Of a stretch of DNA of 64,000 nucleotides, positions 6,639 to 15,173 are shown piece by piece. Under the pieces are notes generated by a model. That model saw only the letters and a program-made list of their open reading frames with translations. It was not told the origin of the DNA and did not search any database. How positions within the stretch are numbered: the first letter of the stretch is position 1; each line of letters begins with the position of its first letter. This DNA is from Gemmatimonadaceae bacterium. Lineage in GTDB: Bacteria; Gemmatimonadota; Gemmatimonadetes; Gemmatimonadales; Gemmatimonadaceae. The position numbers were made by a program, and so were the translations under genes. The stretch covers positions 124,001 through 188,000 of the forward strand of contig JABAQJ010000004.1 of assembly GCA_019186945.1 (NCBI GenBank). Reading direction: 5' to 3'.

Positions 6639-9097
6639 ACGTCCTCCGCTCCCGCGCTCTCGAATGCAGCGTCGAGGATGTCGGTTGGCGATCCGCTCGG
6701 TTCCAGCTGCTGGACGACCGCCGAACCGGAGTGCTCGTCATAGGACACCGTGATCACGCGATCGAACCCGTCCTTCACCGACTCGATATGCGTGATCATG
6801 ATGACCTGCTCGAAACGATCCTGCAGGCGGCGCAGGAGCTCGATGACGTTGTGGCGTCGCGACTCGTCGAGGGAACCGAATACTTCGTCGAGCACCAGCA
6901 GCGAGAAGGCCTGCCCGGCCCGCTCGGCGATCATTTGCGATATCGCCAGACGTAATACCAGGTTCGACAGGTCTTCCTCGCCGCCCGAGATCACCGGCTT
7001 CGGGTTACCGTCCTCCAGTACGATCACTCTGTAAAGGTCGTCCAGTTCCAGCTCTGAATACCTGCCATCTGTGAGGTCCGAGATGAAGGTACTTGCCAGA
7101 TCCGACAGCTCCGGGCGCAACTGGAAGTTGAGATCCGTTCGCAGATCCGAATACGCGCGATCGAGTTCGTCATGGAGCTTGCGGTCCCGCTCGAGAGCGC
7201 CGAATGTGGCCTGCGCCTTCTCCAGGTCGCGACCGGCGCGGGTGGCGTTCTCCACCCCCTGCGCTGCCGTCGCCTTGTCCGCCGTCGCCGACGCCAGCGC
7301 CACCGCCGTGCTGCGGGCCAGCGCCGAGGCTTGCTCGAACTCCTCGCGAAGCCGCACGTAGTCCTGTTCAGAAAAATCCGCTTCGGCGCGTCGCTCCCTG
7401 AGCGCGGCAAGATCGCTGCCGAGCCGCAGGGCTTCTTCGGCGATCCGCGACTGTTCGGCACGCAAGCCGTGTTCGCGTTCGATCACGGCTGAGAGGCGCG
7501 TCGCCCGCGCGTTCAGGGTCGCCAGGTAGTCGACACGATCGCGCAGTTCCGCGTGTCGGATCGCGTCGTAACCGCCGGGAAGTCCCGCGATATCCGCTTG
7601 CACGATCACGAGCTGTTCCTGTTTCGTCTGCAGGTCGTGCGTCAACTGGGCGAGTTCCTGGACCGCCGATTGCACCCGCGCCAACTGGCGCTGGTGCGTA
7701 TCGACCTCGGACTGCAACTGGCGACGCTGCGCCTCCAGCGACGCAACGTCGGCTGGCATCGGGTCCAACTGCTCGATCCGCGTCGCGTAGTAGCGACCAT
7801 TGTAGGCAATCGTCTCCAGCTGCTCCTCCAGCTGTTCCAGAACGGTCCGGAAGGACGCCCCCAGCGTGCGCGTGCAGGTCGGGCAGATGCCGTCTTCACC
7901 GAGCTCGACGAGCTGGTCGCGCTGGTTCTTGACGTCCTGGTACTGCGCTCGCAGCGCATCTCGCCGCGTCTCGGCCTCCTGGCGCTCGCGCACCCATTCC
8001 GTTCTCTTGGCCTCCAGGGCTCCCTGCGCCTCTTCGAGTTCGCGTCGCTTTCGCTCGTAGCGCTCGGTGACTTCTTCCTCGAGCTGCGGTGCGCGAACGA
8101 CGCGGTCGCGCCGTTCGCGCAGGCCGGATACGTCGGCGATCAGCCCGTGTTCCTGGCTCATCAGCGTCTGACGGCGACCCTCGCTGCGTGCCAGCTCCTC
8201 GAACCGCCGGAACTCATCGGCGAGGGCCGCGAGCGGGGCCAGCTCGGTCGCGAGGCCGTCGAGTTCGTCACGGGCCTCGGCCACCTCGGCGAGCTCGCGC
8301 GCAAGCCGCTCCAACTCGCGTTCGCGCGCCTGTGCCTCGCTCTCGCGCAGCCGGAGGTCCGCGATCAGCGCCTGGAGTTCGTCGCGAGATCGCTGGGCCG
8401 CCGCCCAGCGCGGCGCCACGATGCCTAACGCAGCCTCTGCGTCCCGATGCGCGACCTCCGACGCTGCACAACGCGTCTCCGCCTCGGCCAGGCGTACGCG
8501 TTGCTCATCGAGCAGACGCGCCACTGCTTCCGGGTTGGGCATCGCGGAACGCACGCCCGACAACTCGGCCACGATCAGCTTTCGCCGTTCGCGTACCAGG
8601 AGCTGCGCCGTTCGCAGCTTGTCGTAACCAAGGACGCGGGACAGGAACTGGCCTCGCTCGGCCGGTCCCAGTGCCGCCATGACGTTCAGTTCCTTCTGCC
8701 CCGTGAAGTACGTGTTGAAGAACTCCGGGCGCGTCATCCCCAGACGACGCTGCAGCAGCTCCGTCACCCCCGAGATCGAATTGGCGATCGGCTCCGGCGC
8801 GCCATCGAGAAACAGCTCGGCGCTCGAGAGACCACGGACAACGCGATAGCGATGCCCCGCCAGCTCGAAATCCAGATCGACGCGCACCGGAGCGCGCGCC
8901 GGCGCACGAGAAAAACGCAACGTCTCGCGCGTCCCGCGCGCTGCCGACTGGCCGTACAGCGCCCAAGCGATGGCCTCGAGGATAGTCGACTTCCCCGCAC
9001 CGTTCGGACCGATGATCCCGGTGAGCCCGAGGTCGAAATCGATCCGGGTGTCCGCGTGCTGACGGAAGTTGACGAGGTGGATCGAGTTCAGTCTCAC
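6635..9097 (-). CDS. sbcC: Rad50/SbcC-type SMC-like ATPase
   Basis: An 820-residue ABC/SMC-type ATPase, partner of the Mre11/SbcD nuclease in DNA double-strand end processing. The N-terminal Walker A GPNGAGKST has its Lys at 36; long coiled-coil arms rich in Glu/Arg/Ala flank a CPTC zinc hook at 405-408, almost exactly mid-protein; the ABC signature appears as ISGGEED, and Walker B is LLVLDEVFGSLDE with the catalytic Glu near 738. It is shorter than E. coli SbcC (about 1,050) and close to archaeal Rad50 length. The frame stays open far upstream through the SbcD gene; the real start is the GTG at 9097, which overlaps the SbcD stop by four bases. Confidence 0.92.
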   Translation of the reverse strand: MRLNSIHLVNFRQHADTRIDFDLGLTGIIGPNGAGKSTILEAIAWALYGQSAARGTRETLRFSRAPARAPVRVDLDFELAGHRYRVVRGLSSAELFLDGAPEPIANSISGVTELLQRRLGMTRPEFFNTYFTGQKELNVMAALGPAERGQFLSRVLGYDKLRTAQLLVRERRKLIVAELSGVRSAMPNPEAVARLLDEQRVRLAEAETRCAASEVAHRDAEAALGIVAPRWAAAQRSRDELQALIADLRLRESEAQARERELERLARELAEVAEARDELDGLATELAPLAALADEFRRFEELARSEGRRQTLMSQEHGLIADVSGLRERRDRVVRAPQLEEEVTERYERKRRELEEAQGALEAKRTEWVRERQEAETRRDALRAQYQDVKNQRDQLVELGEDGICPTCTRTLGASFRTVLEQLEEQLETIAYNGRYYATRIEQLDPMPADVASLEAQRRQLQSEVDTHQRQLARVQSAVQELAQLTHDLQTKQEQLVIVQADIAGLPGGYDAIRHAELRDRVDYLATLNARATRLSAVIEREHGLRAEQSRIAEEALRLGSDLAALRERRAEADFSEQDYVRLREEFEQASALARSTAVALASATADKATAAQGVENATRAGRDLEKAQATFGALERDRKLHDELDRAYSDLRTDLNFQLRPELSDLASTFISDLTDGRYSELELDDLYRVIVLEDGNPKPVISGGEEDLSNLVLRLAISQMIAERAGQAFSLLVLDEVFGSLDESRRHNVIELLRRLQDRFEQVIMITHIESVKDGFDRVITVSYDEHSGSAVVQQLEPSGSPTDILDAAFESAGAEDV

Positions 9098-10290
9098 TCG
9101 GACTCCGGAACAGCCAATGCATCTGACTCGGCGACGTCCGCGTGCTGCAGATACTGCAGTCCCAGCTCGACGAGCGCCTCGCGATTCACGTCCGGAGCCA
9201 GTGGGCGACTCCACAGTCTGTCGCGAACGATATCCGACAGCGAGGCACGACGACTGGCGACGCCGCTGGCGCTCGGGCGCGCGACGTCCGGCCGGCGCGT
9301 GTCCAGATGGAACTGCAGGGCACGCTTCCGGTACGCGCGAATCGCACGGTGATCCAGTTCGCGAGCCACATGCCGAGGCACATCGTAGACGAGCTGGCGG
9401 ACGATCTTGTCGTCGATGCCGCCCGGTTGCCTGCAGCCCTCGACGTTGGCGCGAATGGCAGCGTCGATCTCGGCAGCCGTCGCACTGCGGGCCCGGATTA
9501 CGGGAAGATCCACCAGCGGTCGGGCCAACGGCAGCTTGTGCATCGTCCGCTTCCCGCTCTCGAGATCGTACTCGATCATGTACTTGCCGCGAAGCTTGGC
9601 GGCCGTCTCCTCCGCCAATTCGCCCCAGATGTTCAAGCTCGCGTACTCCATGGCTCCGCTGTAATACGCGTGCGGCGCTACTTGCTTGAACACGTGGTGA
9701 TGCCCGAGTGCCACGTAAGACCACTTGTCGATGTTGAGATCCCTGACCGAGACGGACAGGGACGCCCGTTCCGAATCCGCCCATGGCTTTGGCACGAACT
9801 CCGGAAGCTCGCCATGGAACGCCAGCACGTTGAACCTGAACGCCGGATCGATCTCGAACTGCGGGCGCTGTCCGGCGACGTCGGGCACCGCCAGGATCGA
9901 AAGCGACCGGTCGGCAAATGCGATACGGCGCTCGCGAGAGTCGACGACTTCGATACCCAACGGCGAAAACAGCCTGAGGATGCAGCCAGTTTCCGCGGCA
10001 CGTGGGGTGTCGTGGTTCCCCGCCAGCATCACGACGATCGTCTCCGGCAGTTCCTGCCTGAGACGCGAGAACTGCTGGAACGCCGTCAGGATCGCCGGAT
10101 TCGATGGCCGCACGTTGTGGAACACGTCACCGGCAACGATCACCAGCTCCGGCGCGCGCTCGACAATCGCGTCGATGGTCCTCCGGAAAACGTGCGCAAT
10201 GTCCGCCTCGCGCTGGTTGATGCCCGTCGGCGTCGTCCGCTGGAACTGGCGAAAGCCCAGGTGAAGATCGGATAGGTGGATGAGCCGCAT
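9094..10290 (-). CDS. sbcD: Mre11/SbcD-type DNA exonuclease
   Basis: A 398-residue metallophosphoesterase with all the phosphodiesterase motifs in order: SDLHLG, AGDVFHN, LAGNHDTPR, FHGE and GHHH. These build the two-metal site that cuts DNA ends in complex with Rad50. The C-terminal 130 residues are Arg-rich and would form the capping and Rad50-binding parts. It begins with ATG at 10290 and ends with TGA overlapping the GTG of the Rad50 gene. A 63-nt gap separates it from the secreted-protein gene upstream, and HerA and NurA genes lie just beyond, as in archaeal resection operons. Confidence 0.93.
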   Translation of the reverse strand: MRLIHLSDLHLGFRQFQRTTPTGINQREADIAHVFRRTIDAIVERAPELVIVAGDVFHNVRPSNPAILTAFQQFSRLRQELPETIVVMLAGNHDTPRAAETGCILRLFSPLGIEVVDSRERRIAFADRSLSILAVPDVAGQRPQFEIDPAFRFNVLAFHGELPEFVPKPWADSERASLSVSVRDLNIDKWSYVALGHHHVFKQVAPHAYYSGAMEYASLNIWGELAEETAAKLRGKYMIEYDLESGKRTMHKLPLARPLVDLPVIRARSATAAEIDAAIRANVEGCRQPGGIDDKIVRQLVYDVPRHVARELDHRAIRAYRKRALQFHLDTRRPDVARPSASGVASRRASLSDIVRDRLWSRPLAPDVNREALVELGLQYLQHADVAESDALAVPESE

Positions 10291-10353
10291 GTCGCCGAAC
10301 GGTTCACGCGAGTGGACGGAGGGGCCGGGCCCACCTGAATATACCAGCGCGGG

Positions 10354-11196
10354 CTATTTCGCCCGCATCCACTGCGTGATCTTCACCCGCACCTGCATCG
10401 GCGGTTGGTCGGGCTTCTCGCCAGGGACGAGCGAGCGAACGTTGATTGTCGACCGGGCGTCGGTGATCCAACCCCGCTGACGATCCACTACCACACTCCC
10501 GGTCACCGTTCCGTTGGCCTCCACGGTCGTGGCACCGCCGGTGACGGGAGGTGCCGCGTGTCGACTGAGCCGACCGCTGACGGAAAGAAAGGCCAGATTC
10601 CCCCCGCGGCCGAGCGAGTCCAACCGAAACGTTGCGGTCATCACAGCGGTCCCGCGTGCTGCGCTCAGGGCGGACATCGGGATCTCCATCCGGCGCTCCC
10701 AACTGGAGCCTGGCGCGACTGGTTCCTTGGGCAATGAAGCCGGCAACTGGGCCAGGAACGCGCCGACATGCGGCGCCGCACCCGCACCCGGCCCCTCCAT
10801 GGAAGGCGTCCCGTCGACAGCAATGCGGAACCGGAATCGCTGTCCTTCGAGGGCCTTCGCCCAGCCGAGCAATGAGCCGCCAGGTTTTCCTGAGGTCCCT
10901 GTCAGGTGCACGCTGTCCGTCATGGCAGTTACCGTCGCCCCCGCAAGATCGGTCGCCTCGATCGCTACCCGCGTCAAGGCCACCATCGCGTGCGACTCGC
11001 TGTTCGTCAGGTCCGCGTTGCCCTTGCGGGTCGTACCTGACACCTCCACCGACTGCTCGATACGCAGTCGCAGCGTATCTCCGGCGCGCGGGCGAATCTG
11101 CAACGCGACCGCCTGCGCCCCGAGAAACACGGGGCTCAGCACGCCGAGTCCCAGGGCCGCCAGCCTGCCACCGTTCATGGGGCGGGCCTCACTCAA
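10354..11196 (-). CDS. Secreted protein of unknown function between HerA and Mre11 genes
   Basis: A 280-residue protein with an N-terminal signal peptide (hydrophobic LAALGLGVLSPVFLGAQA ending in a likely cleavage site) and a beta-rich, Thr/Val-rich mature part. No cysteine pairs or catalytic motifs are visible. Segments such as GDTLRLRIEQSVEV and a late GTVTGSVVVDRQRGWITDA resemble DUF6263-like periplasmic proteins, but I do not recognise it firmly. The ATG at 11196 overlaps the HerA stop (ATGA); ATG at 11178 would give a more standard signal peptide. A secreted protein inside a DNA-repair operon is odd and may just be co-transcribed. Confidence 0.6.
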   Translation of the reverse strand: MSEARPMNGGRLAALGLGVLSPVFLGAQAVALQIRPRAGDTLRLRIEQSVEVSGTTRKGNADLTNSESHAMVALTRVAIEATDLAGATVTAMTDSVHLTGTSGKPGGSLLGWAKALEGQRFRFRIAVDGTPSMEGPGAGAAPHVGAFLAQLPASLPKEPVAPGSSWERRMEIPMSALSAARGTAVMTATFRLDSLGRGGNLAFLSVSGRLSRHAAPPVTGGATTVEANGTVTGSVVVDRQRGWITDARSTINVRSLVPGEKPDQPPMQVRVKITQWMRAK

Positions 11197-13187
11197 CTCC
11201 CATACGGATCGTCGGCCGGCGTTGGCCGCAGACGCGGGATCTGACGCGGCTGGACTGGCATCGCCGCAACCCGTGCGCGGAACTGCGCCTTGAAGTGCTG
11301 GCGGACATTGGCCGGCCGAGCCCGCAGCGTTGCATCGCGGGCTCGCAGCACTTCGGCCTCATCGAACAGCGCCGAAGCCTCGCGTACGAAGTCGAGCGTG
11401 ATCGAGGAGTCGAGCCGGCGCAGCGCTCGAAGGACAGCGTCCTCCAGCGTCTCCTCTGCCTGCTGCGGGAATCGCTCGATTCCAACACGTCCGGACATGA
11501 CCAGCGGCCGCGGGAAGCGGACGAAGATCGGCTGCGTAAAATGCGGATGCCGCACCATCAATTGTCCCTTGTCCAGCGTCGCCAGCTTGGTCTTCGTGGC
11601 CGGGCCGAGCACCTGGTATCCAGGGGTCGCCAGTTCATCCGCATCCATTCTCCCATAGAGCGCGGTCGCCGAGTTCCCGACCACTCGACGGTGAACCTGG
11701 CTGCGAAATTGCTGCGCGCTGAACAGCACCAGTCCCAGGTAGCGTCCACGTTCGGCGATGTCGAGAAGCATCCGGCGGACGTAGGTGTCCTGCCCGTCCG
11801 CCGGCGCGTACTTGTTGAGTTCATCCACGAACACGACCAGGTGATTGACTCCGAGGTCGCGCCGTTCCAGCCGTTCGCGGAGGGCAGAGACGACGCGGGC
11901 GAAAATGAGATTCTGCGCGTCCTCTTCCAGGTTGGCGACGTCGATCACGTACACGGCCCTGTCCTCGAAGTTGCCGAACGGCAGATCGCTGACCGCGCCG
12001 GCCTCGGTAACGAGTCCCTGGCAGCGCGTGGAGAAGTTCGACAACCGATTGCGAATCTTGCGTACCGTCGCGATGTGATGCGTGCGCCAGCTTTCCTTGC
12101 CGGAATCCTCCATGTGCATCAACACGTCTCGAAACCACGCGTCCAGATCCTCGAACGTACGGATGTAGTACCGCTTGCCGCCCTGCAGCGCCGTGTCGTG
12201 GAACTCTCGCGCGACCACTCGTTCCGCGATGAAGTCGATCAGGGCGTCTGCCTTGGCGTCGACATCGTCGCGGTTGAGCAGAACCTCGGCGTAGCGGAGC
12301 ACTTCCTCCAGGCCCCAGGTGAGCGGGTAGACGTTTTGCGTGAGTTCGGGATTCGAGCGGAGCGTGTTGAGAGAGACGCCCCGAGCCGTGTAGGGGGCGT
12401 AGTACGAGACGTTGCGGAAGGGCACAGGATCGATGCCTAACGTCTTGTAGATCGCGAGGTCATCGGCATCGAGCGTTCCCGGCTGGTCGAGGAAGCACAG
12501 ATCGGGGCCTTTGACGTTGAAGCAGACGGCGGCGATCGAACCCTTCTGCCGAGGGAAGTGCGTGAACAGGGATGCGAGCAGGAACTCCACCGCGCTCGTC
12601 TTGGTCGCCAGGCCAGAGACGCCGGTGATGTTGAGATGTGCGGCTTCCGGCCCAAGCAGAAAGTCGGCATCGACGAAGATCGGGGATGCCATACCGCCCG
12701 CTCGGTACACACCGATCGGGATGGCCGTGCGGTTCTCCGCCCGCAGGTAACCGTCCATGCGCAAGGCCAGAGCGACGTCCTCGTCATTCGCGAGGTGGAC
12801 GGCGCCCATTGGGACCGGCTGCAAAGGTTCATCCGGGATCTGCCGCAGCACCGCCGCCGTGTAGAGCCGGATCTCAGATCGGATCGTCGGCGCGCTCAGG
12901 GCATCGGAAGGCGACGCGTCATTCCCGATCACGTCGTGAAGCGGCGACACGAGGTCCGTGTAGCTCAACCCGTCGGACACCACGCCGTAGATCCGGGGAA
13001 TCGACCCATTGACGGGCTGGGCGCCCTCGACACGGACGATCGTGCCGATGCCTACAGGAGAGTCCAGCGCCGTCCAGAAATGGAACTCATGCGGAGTGTT
13101 GGGTCGTTTCTCCGTCGCGACGACGCGGCCCAGCGGCGGCGGGGACAGCGGTGGTTCGTGGTTGTTCGATTCCGGTGCGTTGCTCAC
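11193..13187 (-). CDS. herA: HerA-type DNA translocase/helicase
   Basis: About 664 residues. HerA is a hexameric ATPase that pumps DNA into the NurA nuclease during end resection. The N-terminal HAS-barrel-like segment begins GRVVATEKRP; the nucleotide loop reads GVSGLATKTS (Lys near 196), where the usual Gly before Lys is Thr; Walker B is VVFVDELNKYAP; arginine-rich segments follow (RRMLLDIAERGRYLG, FSAQQFRSQV). The start is uncertain: the frame is open to 13325, inside nurA, but the GTG at 13187 sits just before the conserved N-terminus and leaves a 71-nt gap after nurA. It overlaps the next gene by ATGA. It contains one copy of the CGTTAGGC octamer. Confidence 0.85.
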   Translation of the reverse strand: MSNAPESNNHEPPLSPPPLGRVVATEKRPNTPHEFHFWTALDSPVGIGTIVRVEGAQPVNGSIPRIYGVVSDGLSYTDLVSPLHDVIGNDASPSDALSAPTIRSEIRLYTAAVLRQIPDEPLQPVPMGAVHLANDEDVALALRMDGYLRAENRTAIPIGVYRAGGMASPIFVDADFLLGPEAAHLNITGVSGLATKTSAVEFLLASLFTHFPRQKGSIAAVCFNVKGPDLCFLDQPGTLDADDLAIYKTLGIDPVPFRNVSYYAPYTARGVSLNTLRSNPELTQNVYPLTWGLEEVLRYAEVLLNRDDVDAKADALIDFIAERVVAREFHDTALQGGKRYYIRTFEDLDAWFRDVLMHMEDSGKESWRTHHIATVRKIRNRLSNFSTRCQGLVTEAGAVSDLPFGNFEDRAVYVIDVANLEEDAQNLIFARVVSALRERLERRDLGVNHLVVFVDELNKYAPADGQDTYVRRMLLDIAERGRYLGLVLFSAQQFRSQVHRRVVGNSATALYGRMDADELATPGYQVLGPATKTKLATLDKGQLMVRHPHFTQPIFVRFPRPLVMSGRVGIERFPQQAEETLEDAVLRALRRLDSSITLDFVREASALFDEAEVLRARDATLRARPANVRQHFKAQFRARVAAMPVQPRQIPRLRPTPADDPYGS

Positions 13188-13258
13188 TGCTGTGCGGTGG
13201 AAGATGGCTCGCGCCTGCGACGAAAGGTACGCGACGGCCGACGGCCTGTCAGCGTCCG

Positions 13259-14242
13259 CTAGAGTTGGAGACGCACGCGCAGATACGACTCGACATCCCG
13301 GATTCCGTACGGCATGCGATCCCACCGACCGTCAGGCAACGCGAGCGGCGAACGCTCGGCGAGGATCCATCGCGAGACCAGGTCGACGTGTTCAGTAAGG
13401 ATGGATTGCGACCCGGATGGCGGCAGCGCAATCTCGACTCTGACCAGGCCCCACAGGGGATCGCGGCCCGGCGCGGTACGCACGCGCAAGTACCAGCTGG
13501 CAACGGGATCGCTCCAAGACGAGGGGATGAGGAAGGCGGCGGTTCGCTCCCGCTCACCTAACGAGGCGATCGTTTTGATCGACCCGGTACCGACATAAAG
13601 CGTGTGGTGGCTCTTGACGACGCCGACACTCCACCGGGGCGGCCGCTGGTCCGCCGCTCGCGGCACCGGACCGTCGACGAAAAGCGGCGCCGCTCCGGAT
13701 CGAGCCCACTCCACGGCGCAGTTCCGCTCGATCAGCTCGCGGGCGTCGAGAACCGCCTGATAGGCCAACCTCGTCAACTGCAACGGATGCGGCGGCGCAT
13801 CGCCCGCGGATCCCTGGAGCGTATCGACGACCTCGAGGCCGGTGCTTTCCAACGCTTCACGCGTGCCGGCCGAAAGGTGCGAGAACGGCACGTAGAAGCG
13901 CGCACTCTCCTCGACGGATCGCCACAACGTAAGACGCCGGCCGATTCGCACCCGGATCGCAGCGGCCACCTGACCGAGCACGACCGGCACCCCTTCGTCG
14001 TAATACCAGACACGGCTTGCCTGGATGCCGTCCAGGAACGCGCCGAACCCGACCACGGGCTCGCCTGCCACACGCCGTGCCAACATCGCGGTGCCCTCCA
14101 GCAGCTCGCACGCCCGCGTGTGCGGAGGCTCGATGGGCAACTCGCTGTGCTCCAGGGTCAGGCTGTCGCTGCCGTCAGCCAGCGGCAGCCCGGGAATGGC
14201 CCGTCGTAGCTGGCGGCGAACCGAACGAAGATCCGTGGTCAT
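13259..14242 (-). CDS. nurA: NurA-domain nuclease
   Basis: A 327-residue protein directly upstream of herA. It shows the NurA layout: an early Asp in FGAFLDGIQ, a mid-protein FVDGPVPR motif that supplies a second metal-binding Asp, and a Lys-containing GVVKSHHTLYV strand. NurA is the 5'-3' single- and double-strand nuclease that works as a dimer on the HerA ring. The ATG at 14242 is preceded by a purine-rich GGTGA. The call rests on these motifs together with the herA, sbcD and sbcC neighbours; sequence conservation of NurA is low, so motif evidence alone would be weaker. Confidence 0.75.
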   Translation of the reverse strand: MTTDLRSVRRQLRRAIPGLPLADGSDSLTLEHSELPIEPPHTRACELLEGTAMLARRVAGEPVVGFGAFLDGIQASRVWYYDEGVPVVLGQVAAAIRVRIGRRLTLWRSVEESARFYVPFSHLSAGTREALESTGLEVVDTLQGSAGDAPPHPLQLTRLAYQAVLDARELIERNCAVEWARSGAAPLFVDGPVPRAADQRPPRWSVGVVKSHHTLYVGTGSIKTIASLGERERTAAFLIPSSWSDPVASWYLRVRTAPGRDPLWGLVRVEIALPPSGSQSILTEHVDLVSRWILAERSPLALPDGRWDRMPYGIRDVESYLRVRLQL

Positions 14243-14265
14243 CCGGTCACCGCGGCCGGTCAGCC

Positions 14266-14544
14266 TCAGGTCGCTCCGATGTCCCAGGCCTGTTCCACGT
14301 CCCGGCTGGAATAGGCGCGGAAGGCGGTGAGCGTCTGTGTCCGTTCGACCCCGGCCACCGCGGGAAATCGTTCGGTGACGACTTCGGCAATCTGCTGGTA
14401 TTCGGGCACTCGAACGATGGCCACCAGATCCCACTCACCGGAGACCGAGTAGACTTCCTGCACACCTTCGATGCCCGCGATCTGCCTGGCGGTGTCCGGT
14501 ATCCGCTTCGCATCCGCCTTGATGAGGACGATGGTGGTGATCAC
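14266..14544 (-). CDS. Stand-alone Lrp/AsnC ligand-binding (RAM) domain protein
   Basis: A 92-residue protein consisting only of the regulation-of-amino-acid-metabolism domain of Lrp/AsnC regulators: a first strand ITTIVLIKAD, the helix ending in IAGIEGVQEVYSVSGEWDLVA, and a final helix. No helix-turn-helix precedes it, so it cannot bind DNA alone; such proteins form beta-barrel dimers or octamers that bind amino acids, or act with full-length Lrp proteins. GTG start at 14544, with GGAGGA a few bases upstream, overlapping the previous gene by four bases. The gene lies 23 nt before nurA. Confidence 0.78.
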   Translation of the reverse strand: MITTIVLIKADAKRIPDTARQIAGIEGVQEVYSVSGEWDLVAIVRVPEYQQIAEVVTERFPAVAGVERTQTLTAFRAYSSRDVEQAWDIGAT

Positions 14545-15041
14545 GCTTCCTCCGGGAACGGTGGAACGTCGAGCAACCATACGCCGGCCAGCCGGCTTTC
14601 CGTGTCGATATCGAGCAGCACCTCGCGTGCGATACGTACGGTGCGCGTCGCGCGCCGCGGACCGAGACGGAAATGGATCGTGCGTTCCGCATGGTCCGAA
14701 TCGGCGGCCATGGCGGTATTGACCTCGACCGCGTCGACACGCAGCCCGGGGTTCGCCGGCACGACGACACTCGCGTCTTCGACCTCCTCTGGCGGCACCA
14801 GCGCAGAACGCTTCCGGACCGTCGGCCAGACTGCCACCTCGACGCCGTTGATCCGCCCGCCAGCTACATCAAGGATCAGCCACGATCCGTCACTCCCCTC
14901 GAGATCGACGGAACCACTCACGCCGGCGCTCTCGCCCCGACCGCTCAACTGCGCGGAGAGAATGTCGGTATCAGGATCCCATCGGTAGGACACCGCTGGA
15001 GCGGAACCAATGCGGGGTTCGACGAAGACGGGAATGTTCAC
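14541..15041 (-). CDS. Unknown protein with two DUF2283-like segments
   Basis: A 166-residue protein I do not recognise with certainty. Two stretches share a pattern with DUF2283 proteins: YRWDPDTDILSAQLSG followed by a Gly-Val-Glu strand, and later REVLLDIDTESRLAGVWLLD. This suggests a duplicated small beta-domain. It has no signal peptide, membrane segment or catalytic motif. Its TGA overlaps the GTG of the Lrp-domain gene, so it belongs to the same transcript, ahead of nurA and herA. The 132-nt gap from the aminotransferase gene upstream could hold the operon promoter. Confidence 0.45.
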   Translation of the reverse strand: MNIPVFVEPRIGSAPAVSYRWDPDTDILSAQLSGRGESAGVSGSVDLEGSDGSWLILDVAGGRINGVEVAVWPTVRKRSALVPPEEVEDASVVVPANPGLRVDAVEVNTAMAADSDHAERTIHFRLGPRRATRTVRIAREVLLDIDTESRLAGVWLLDVPPFPEEA

Positions 15042-15173
15042 TGCTGGCTCCTCATCGCGCTTGCGTGCCTCGATCCGGGTTCCGCGCCCGGTCGAATCGA
15101 TATCGTTCCCGGCGACTTCGCGGAAGATAGCTCGACAGCCTCACCCGATCAGTTCCGCTCGGTTGCATGCGAC

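Noticed and set aside
9098-9784. Extension of the Rad50 open frame into the Mre11 gene
   Set aside because: The added stretch has no Rad50-like content and overlaps a firmly recognised gene; the GTG at 9097 begins exactly at the conserved N-terminus.
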